Positions 60,701-64,000 of a stretch of DNA of 64,000 nucleotides are shown one piece after another. The notes beneath the pieces were generated by a model. That model was not told the origin of the DNA. It saw nothing but the letters and a program-made list of their open reading frames with translations, and did not search any database. Both the position numbers and the translations under genes were made by a program. Source of the DNA: Membranipora membranacea (lineage: Eukaryota; Bryozoa; Gymnolaemata; Cheilostomatida; Membraniporidae); NCBI GenBank assembly GCA_914767715.1, contig OU612071.1:4032001-4096000 (forward strand). The letters run 5' to 3'. Position 1 is the stretch's first letter. The number at the start of each line of letters is the position of its first letter.

Positions 60701-62271
60701 AATACAGAGACTGGCATAGTACAGAAATAGTCAGCTCCTTAATAACGTTTTGTTCTTTTTGTGTTTCATTATACAACCTTTTTTCTTGAATTGTCATGAG
60801 AGAGATTTACCGCATTCCTCAAGTTGGTAACCATTAAAGCATCCATGAAATAATCATCTCTCTATGTTAACCTGAAACTACAGGTCATTCTCAACATTTT
60901 GGTGTATTGTATGAATCCATATCCCAATCTGAATCTGAGATACAGGCTCTCAAAGTCAGCACTGTCACAGCTAACTCAGTGGAACAGGCCATTATTTGGG
61001 CTTATACAACATCATCTAGTGCTTATACGTAACACTCGGGTTAATGGGCGGAGCTTAAGTGGTCTGACAATGGCAAATTTGTGTTTTTGAAACAAGTGTT
61101 CCAGTGGACAATTTTTAAAAACAAATTACACATTACTAGCCTGAGAGGTGAATATGAGTTGTGAGAAGTTTGGGCCAGATCCATCTGCTGGAAACTTTAT
61201 GTCTTAGGGATGAAGTATATGTGGTAATTATTTACGCATAACTTTTGGACAATGGAAATAATATGCTTCAGCGAGCGCACTAATTGCTTTTGCACTCAAC
61301 TGCCCGTGTGTTACGTCACACTTTCTGCCTATGAGCTAGCTGTGACAGTGCTGATTTTGAGAGCCTGTAACTCCGGTCCAGGTTGAGCTATGGATTCATA
61401 CAATACACCAAAATGTTGGGAATGACCTGTAGTTTCAGGTAAACATAGAGAGATGCTTATTTCATGGATGCGTTAAATCAGCTTTGAAGCTCCGTTTCCA
61501 AGTTAGCATTCATTTCTATCTGTACTGCGAAAAAGCAATAGCTAAGAAAAGTAATTGACTGGCTTTCAACGAATATCTGTTAAACCAAACCTGCAGAATT
61601 CTGATATTTATTACAGTTTATTTAGTATTTAATTTGTTTTCGGGTGATTTGAGGTATGGATTAACTTCATGATATGACACATTATCACCAAACCGCTTGT
61701 GGCATCATTTCCTACCACTTAACATTGGTGAATAAAAAGAGGCCTCTACTAACAATCAAATCTTTAAATATTTGGTATCGCAGTATGAACGCACACACAG
61801 AAAAAAATCAGCGTTGTTTTCATTGTGAGATAGCTCCCCTGATTCACCCTTGCAATTCATCATTTTTAATGCTATAATGACCTGTTTTTTGAAAAAAAAA
61901 AAGCTGTGGTTTGATACTCTGAAATAATCAAACTGTCTTTTGAAACTGGCCGAAGGTGATTTAGGAGTAAAATTAACTCTAAAATATGATACTTATTTGT
62001 TCGATTCTAAAGAAGGGGTGGATTCAACATAACTTTTATTTGATGCTAATACGCCTTTTGATTATGAGTTAGATTCATTCTGATTCGAAAATTTCTGTGT
62101 ATAGTGTTCAGATCATTTAATTTCAGGGTGTTTACCTAACATCATGGACTGGAAGTGTAAGGAAGTGGGCGGCTGGAGCTAGAGCGACGAGCGCTTACCC
62201 CGATAGGATTTATGGATCATTGACGAAGAAAGGTGCCAATTCTCATATGGTCTACCATAACACACCATACG
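46407..62271 (+). CDS. Secreted modular protein with a duplicated five-exon module and two EGF domains (3' partial)
   Basis: Exons: 46407-46468, X1 46886-46994, Y1 47334-47451, A1 47756-47950, B1 48177-48283, C1 51259-51409, D 52154-52226, E 53309-53487, F 54108-54281, EGF1 54767-54901, EGF2 55114-55225, X2 55424-55523, Y2 55732-55843, A2 59393-59584, B2 60108-60229, C2 62127-62271. All join in phase into about 695 open codons; C2 ends at GTATGT in phase 1, so the gene continues beyond the window. The first exon is a signal peptide ([13 protein letters not shown]). X-Y-A-B-C occurs twice with the same intron phases; matching phrases are [30 protein letters not shown] and [27 protein letters not shown]1 has [12 protein letters not shown] and EGF2 [12 protein letters not shown]. 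The X-Y-A-B-C and D-E-F parts match no family I recognise. An extracellular or matrix role is inferred. Confidence 0.82.
46615..46845 (+). mobile_element. Decayed non-LTR RT fragment in intron 1
   Basis: Translation with many stops (DDFELEN, then [14 protein letters not shown] and KFNCPDI) aligns with EDFKLEF, VELELDSNITFHEHF and KLNLT of the copy at 44430-45575. The matching antisense open frame supports a common origin. Confidence 0.6.
47070..47180. mobile_element. MITE family 3 fragment
   Basis: ATCCACTATGATC and GGATCATAGTGATTTGTTGCC followed by TCCCCC match the internal part of the elements at 49233-49533 and 58813-59072 in inverse orientation. Termini are missing. Confidence 0.6.
48333..48595 (-). 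mobile_element. Non-LTR retrotransposon C-terminal fragment in an intron
   Basis: The minus strand encodes [20 protein letters not shown], then [19 protein letters not shown] and CQWRDMVHK, the typical C-terminal tail of non-LTR reverse transcriptases. It lies between exons B1 and C1. Directly next to its 5' end is the (TA)n tract. Confidence 0.75.
48599..48710. repeat. (TA)n microsatellite
   Basis: Two long AT dinucleotide runs separated by GGTGTATATC. Located in the large intron between exons B1 and C1. Confidence 0.95.
49233..49533. mobile_element. MITE family 3, copy 1 (TTAA-flanked, AGTGCCAGTCCTA)
   Basis: AGTGCCAGTCCTAG and CTAGGACTGGTACT are inverted termini between TTAA at 49229-49232 and 49534-49537. 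The interior has repeated GGATCATAGTGG. Same family as 58813-59072. Confidence 0.88.
50818..50897 (-). repeat. tRNA-like sequence (SINE head or tRNA pseudogene)
   Basis: On the minus strand, AGGAGGTGGCTCAGTTG begins a tRNA-like unit with a good A-box and GGGTTCGAATCCC as B-box, about 80 bp. The central region is too long and unpaired for a standard tRNA. It most resembles the head of the SINE at 53501. Confidence 0.6.
51837..52056. mobile_element. Hairpin MITE of about 220 bp
   Basis: ACGAAAGCACCCCATGTATT on the left is inverted as AATACATGGGGTGCTTTCGT on the right, and pairing runs inward (AATTAGTAGCTAGGCATC with GATGCCTAGCTTCTAATT) and outward (ATAGCAATAG with CTATTGCTAT). It folds almost entirely on itself. 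Located between exons C1 and D. Confidence 0.85.
52245..52618. repeat. Hexanucleotide array (GCCTAC/GCCTAA/GCTTAC)
   Basis: About 62 hexamers alternate CGCCTA, AGCCTA and AGCTTA. On the other strand part of it reads TTAGGC, mixed with GTAGGC. It starts about 20 bp after the donor of exon D (52227). Open frames with RLRL or TPTPK repeats are artefacts. Confidence 0.92.
52784..53096. mobile_element. Foldback MITE family 4, copy 2
   Basis: Shares CCTGATTTTGATGATCAGTT, GGCAAATGTGTGCTTA and TGGCAGCAGTAG with 4268-4600. Flanked by TTGA (degenerate) at 52780-52783 and TTAA at 53097-53100. Confidence 0.8.
53501..53740 (+). mobile_element. tRNA-derived SINE, family A
   Basis: GGAGGTAGCTCAGTTGGTAA then GAGCG is a tRNA-like head with A-box, and CGGGTTCAGATCC a B-box at about 53559-53570. 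A non-tRNA body follows (GCCCCGGGTGTGCTTCGACC). It starts 13 nt after the donor of exon E at 53488. Confidence 0.75.
53826..54086 (-). mobile_element. tRNA-derived SINE, family C, copy 1
   Basis: Antisense: GTTGTCAGGTTAGCCTAGAG gives the A-box region and GGGGTTCGATTCCCCC (54036-54021) a perfect B-box. The body runs to an ATT-rich tail at 53826-53850. It ends 21 nt before exon F (54108). A second copy is at 60283-60571. Confidence 0.82.
56207..57554. mobile_element. Near-gapless 1.35-kb palindromic foldback element, family 5
   Basis: TTAA lies at 56203-56206 and 57555-57558. Two arms of about 674 bp are inverted copies with the centre at 56880/56881 and no spacer. Landmarks: GGTTACGATACCAGCG/CGCTGGTATCATAACC, TAGGATGAACTATG, GTCTGGCCTTAGTGCTGG, GAAGCCGCTTTGAT. 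Arms differ by scattered substitutions and small indels. No coding region is shared with any transposase. Confidence 0.88.
57731..58163. mobile_element. MITE with TTAGGAGTTGCC termini
   Basis: TTAGGAGTTGCCC and GGGCAACTCCTAA with further pairing (CTGTCAGAATGCTTATAATT against AATTATAAGCATTCTGACAG) give about 40-bp terminal repeats. TA at both ends (57729-57730, 58164-58165). Nested in the intron between Y2 and A2. Confidence 0.82.
58813..59072. mobile_element. MITE family 3, copy 2
   Basis: AGTGTCAGTCCTAT and AGTAAGACTGTCACT lie between TTAA at 58809-58812 and 59073-59076. The interior matches copy 1 (GTGGTCAGGGGGAGGCAATA, GTTCACAGACTGTTTTATTT). Confidence 0.87.
60283..60571 (-). mobile_element. 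tRNA-derived SINE, family C, copy 2
   Basis: Matches 53826-54086 in the same (antisense) orientation: TTCATTTATATACTGCTTAA, CGATAGCCAACCCTG, AACCTACATCG and GAATTGAACCCGGGTCGTCA (B-box). Located between exons B2 and C2. Confidence 0.82.
60838..61472. mobile_element. Foldback element of 635 bp, TTAA-flanked
   Basis: AGCATCCATGAAATAATCAT after TTAA at 60834-60837 is inverted as TTATTTCATGGATGCG before TTAA at 61473-61476. Arms continue inward (CATTTTGGTGTATTGTATGA, TACAGGCTCTCAAA, CACTGTCACAGCTA). Located in the intron between B2 and C2. Open frames here are incidental. Confidence 0.85.
61794..62100. mobile_element. MITE family 1, copy 3
   Basis: Same orientation as the copy at 831-1148 (CACACAGAAA start; TTCACCCTTGCAATTCATC; CAAAAGGCGTATTAGC antisense; TTTCTGTGTA end). 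More diverged; left TA not conserved. It ends only about 26 nt before exon C2. Confidence 0.8.
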
Positions 62272-62439
62272 GTATGTTAACTTTATTTATTATCTTATGA
62301 TAACAATAATAATTACAATAATAATAATACTATTATAGCGCCAGTAGAGGATTGGCCTTAATAACTGCTGAGTGGGACAGATTCTTCAATCATCAGCTAA
62401 GGGAGCAAGCCCCGACAGAAACCAGATAAGGGAGCCAAC

Positions 62440-64000
62440 CCTAACAGAAAACAAAATCATATCTCATGATGAATACAACAAGTAAAATACAGAGTAACGG
62501 CGTGAATGAAAGGGAGAGCAATGCTCGATCTGTCTCGCCCGGCAGGCTACCTGCGGTGAACCAGCCAGGAGTCGGTCGTCATTCTACTACTGGCAAAGTC
62601 AGACCAGCAACTCAGCAAATGAGCTATACTAGGGAAGATAAGATCAAAATTATGGAGTGCTACTATTCTAGTGAGCCAAGGATGGCAAAGATATGGCAAG
62701 ATCGAGGGGGATTTGAACTCACGGAGAACAGACTAGCGATGCAGGCAAGGACGATTATCAGAAAGGAATTGCTTACAAAAGAGGAATAGGATGAGATCAG
62801 GATAAGAGAGACTGAAGATCAGGGAGTACCGGCAATGGAATAAGGACAGACGACTGTTGAAGTGATCCCACCAAGTGTACTAGAACGCATTTACCAAGGT
62901 CATGGAAGAGAATATGACCATCCAGTGAGACAAGAAGACATTATGACAGAGAGTAGATTATCAGATGAGAAAAGGGAATTAGTTGAGGAAATCAAGATAC
63001 AGAGATGAAGGCTGCAGATGGTTAGAGAAAAGTTGACTAACATCAGGCATATAGACAGAAGGAAGATAGTGGAAGAACTAAGCAAGATCAATGAGGTGAT
63101 AGAACATTTTCCACTTGATAACATCACTGAACTGAATGATACATTTTACGCTAGTGCAGCAATTGTCACAAAGAAGTTGGCAAAGAACTGGAATGAGAAC
63201 CACCATGGAAAAAGAGACTGAAAGGAAAGGTGGCAAGGCTGTATTTGGCAAATATGAAGGAGGAAGGGGATTGAGAGCAGTTGAGGAAACTATCAGGACA
63301 GAGGAACATGGACTATCGGATTACGTAAAACATGAAGACAAAGGACCCAACAGATACCTCAAGAGCTTTGAGAAGAAAAAAGCCAAACAAGAGTATAAAG
63401 ACCGCAAGATGGAGGACAAACAACAGGAATGAAAGAACAAAGCATTTCATGGACAGTACACCAAGATAGCAGATCGAACAGAACCAAGAAAACGTACAAG
63501 TGGATAAAGAATGGCTACATGAAGAAAGAAACAGAAAGACTACACATGGCTGCACAGGATCAGGCTTTACCAACACGCTGGAAGAAAGTACATAAATTAT
63601 AGAAAAACTAGGAGGTCCAGCACTGTGTAGAATGTGTAATGAACGAGAAGTGACCGTGTTTCATATACTCAGTGAGTGTTCAAAAATAGCACAGACAGAG
63701 TAAAAGAAACGCCATGACAAGATGGCACAACTGTTTCATTGGAATTTGTGCAAGAGATATCAACTAGAACACAGGAGAAACTGGTACGAACATCAGGCAG
63801 AGAGCGTGACAGAAAATGAGAAAGCAAATCATTGATCATTGATATAGCCATCCCAGGAGATGCAAGAGTCACAGAAAAGGAGAGGGAGAAGGTGGAAAAA
63901 TATCAGGATCTAGCGAGAGAAATAAGAAAAACATGGAACACATCAGTGATAGTTATACCAATCATTGTAGGAGCACTAGGAGCTGTGGCTAACCTACATG
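62440..64000 (+). mobile_element. Non-LTR retrotransposon with internal deletion, runs off window
   Basis: An N-terminal-type region (YTREDKIKIMECYYSSEPRM, WQDRGGFELTENRLAMQART, then IIRKELLTKEE) is followed by charged sequence. The C-terminal parts then appear: CRMCNEREVTVFHILSECSK (a CxxC...HxxxxC zinc-binding pattern), IIDIAIPGDARVTEKEREKV, then EKYQDLAREIRKTWN and VIVIPIIVGALGAVANL. The RT core (YxDD region) is absent between these parts, so this is a deleted, non-autonomous copy with stops. It lies downstream of exon C2, probably within the next intron of the large gene. Confidence 0.8.

Overview
The window is AT-rich nuclear DNA from a metazoan, most likely a marine invertebrate. It has spliced genes with GT-AG introns, secreted modular extracellular proteins, several non-LTR retrotransposon fragments, tRNA-derived SINEs and many small inverted-repeat (MITE or foldback) elements. 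The sequence does not allow a species call. Almost every long open frame is either transposon debris or one exon of a spliced gene, so the genes were rebuilt by reading splice sites and intron phases.

Layout. 1-2480: antisense non-LTR retrotransposon (ORF1, endonuclease, linker) split by a TA-flanked MITE. 2480-7534: gene-poor, with a foldback MITE and a 30-bp perfect palindrome. 7535-20029 (+): a 14-exon gene for a secreted protein of about 631 aa with a PAN/apple-like N-terminus, a short Cys-rich exon and three CTHRC1-type C-terminal domains; its 3' UTR is a degenerate minisatellite. 20640-33400: mostly repeats, including a 1.28-kb array of a 15-bp unit resembling the tRNA D-arm/A-box, a roughly 2.1-kb inverted-repeat element and retrotransposon pieces.

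33.4-43.3 kb: a cluster of tiny two-coding-exon secreted peptide genes. Two paralogues (33437 and 40175, +) encode 45-aa precursors with cationic amphipathic 24-residue C-termini. A divergent relative (37397-37439/37037-37107, -) and an orphan second exon (43247, +) share the same architecture but carry a different GHLLK-type product. The two + strand paralogues lie in copies of a segment of about 730 bp.

46407 to beyond 62271 (+): a large secreted-protein gene with 16 exons recognised in the window. A five-exon module (here called X-Y-A-B-C) occurs twice with identical intron phases, separated by three unique exons and two EGF-like exons. Its introns are filled with SINEs, MITEs, a 1.35-kb near-gapless palindrome and retrotransposon pieces. 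A further non-LTR element fills 62.4-64.0 kb and runs off the window.

The best candidates for something undescribed are the peptide cluster, the duplicated X-Y-A-B-C module and the A-box-like minisatellite. Many of the inverted-repeat elements, from unrelated families, sit between TTAA tetranucleotides, suggesting one or a few TTAA-targeting transposases in this genome.
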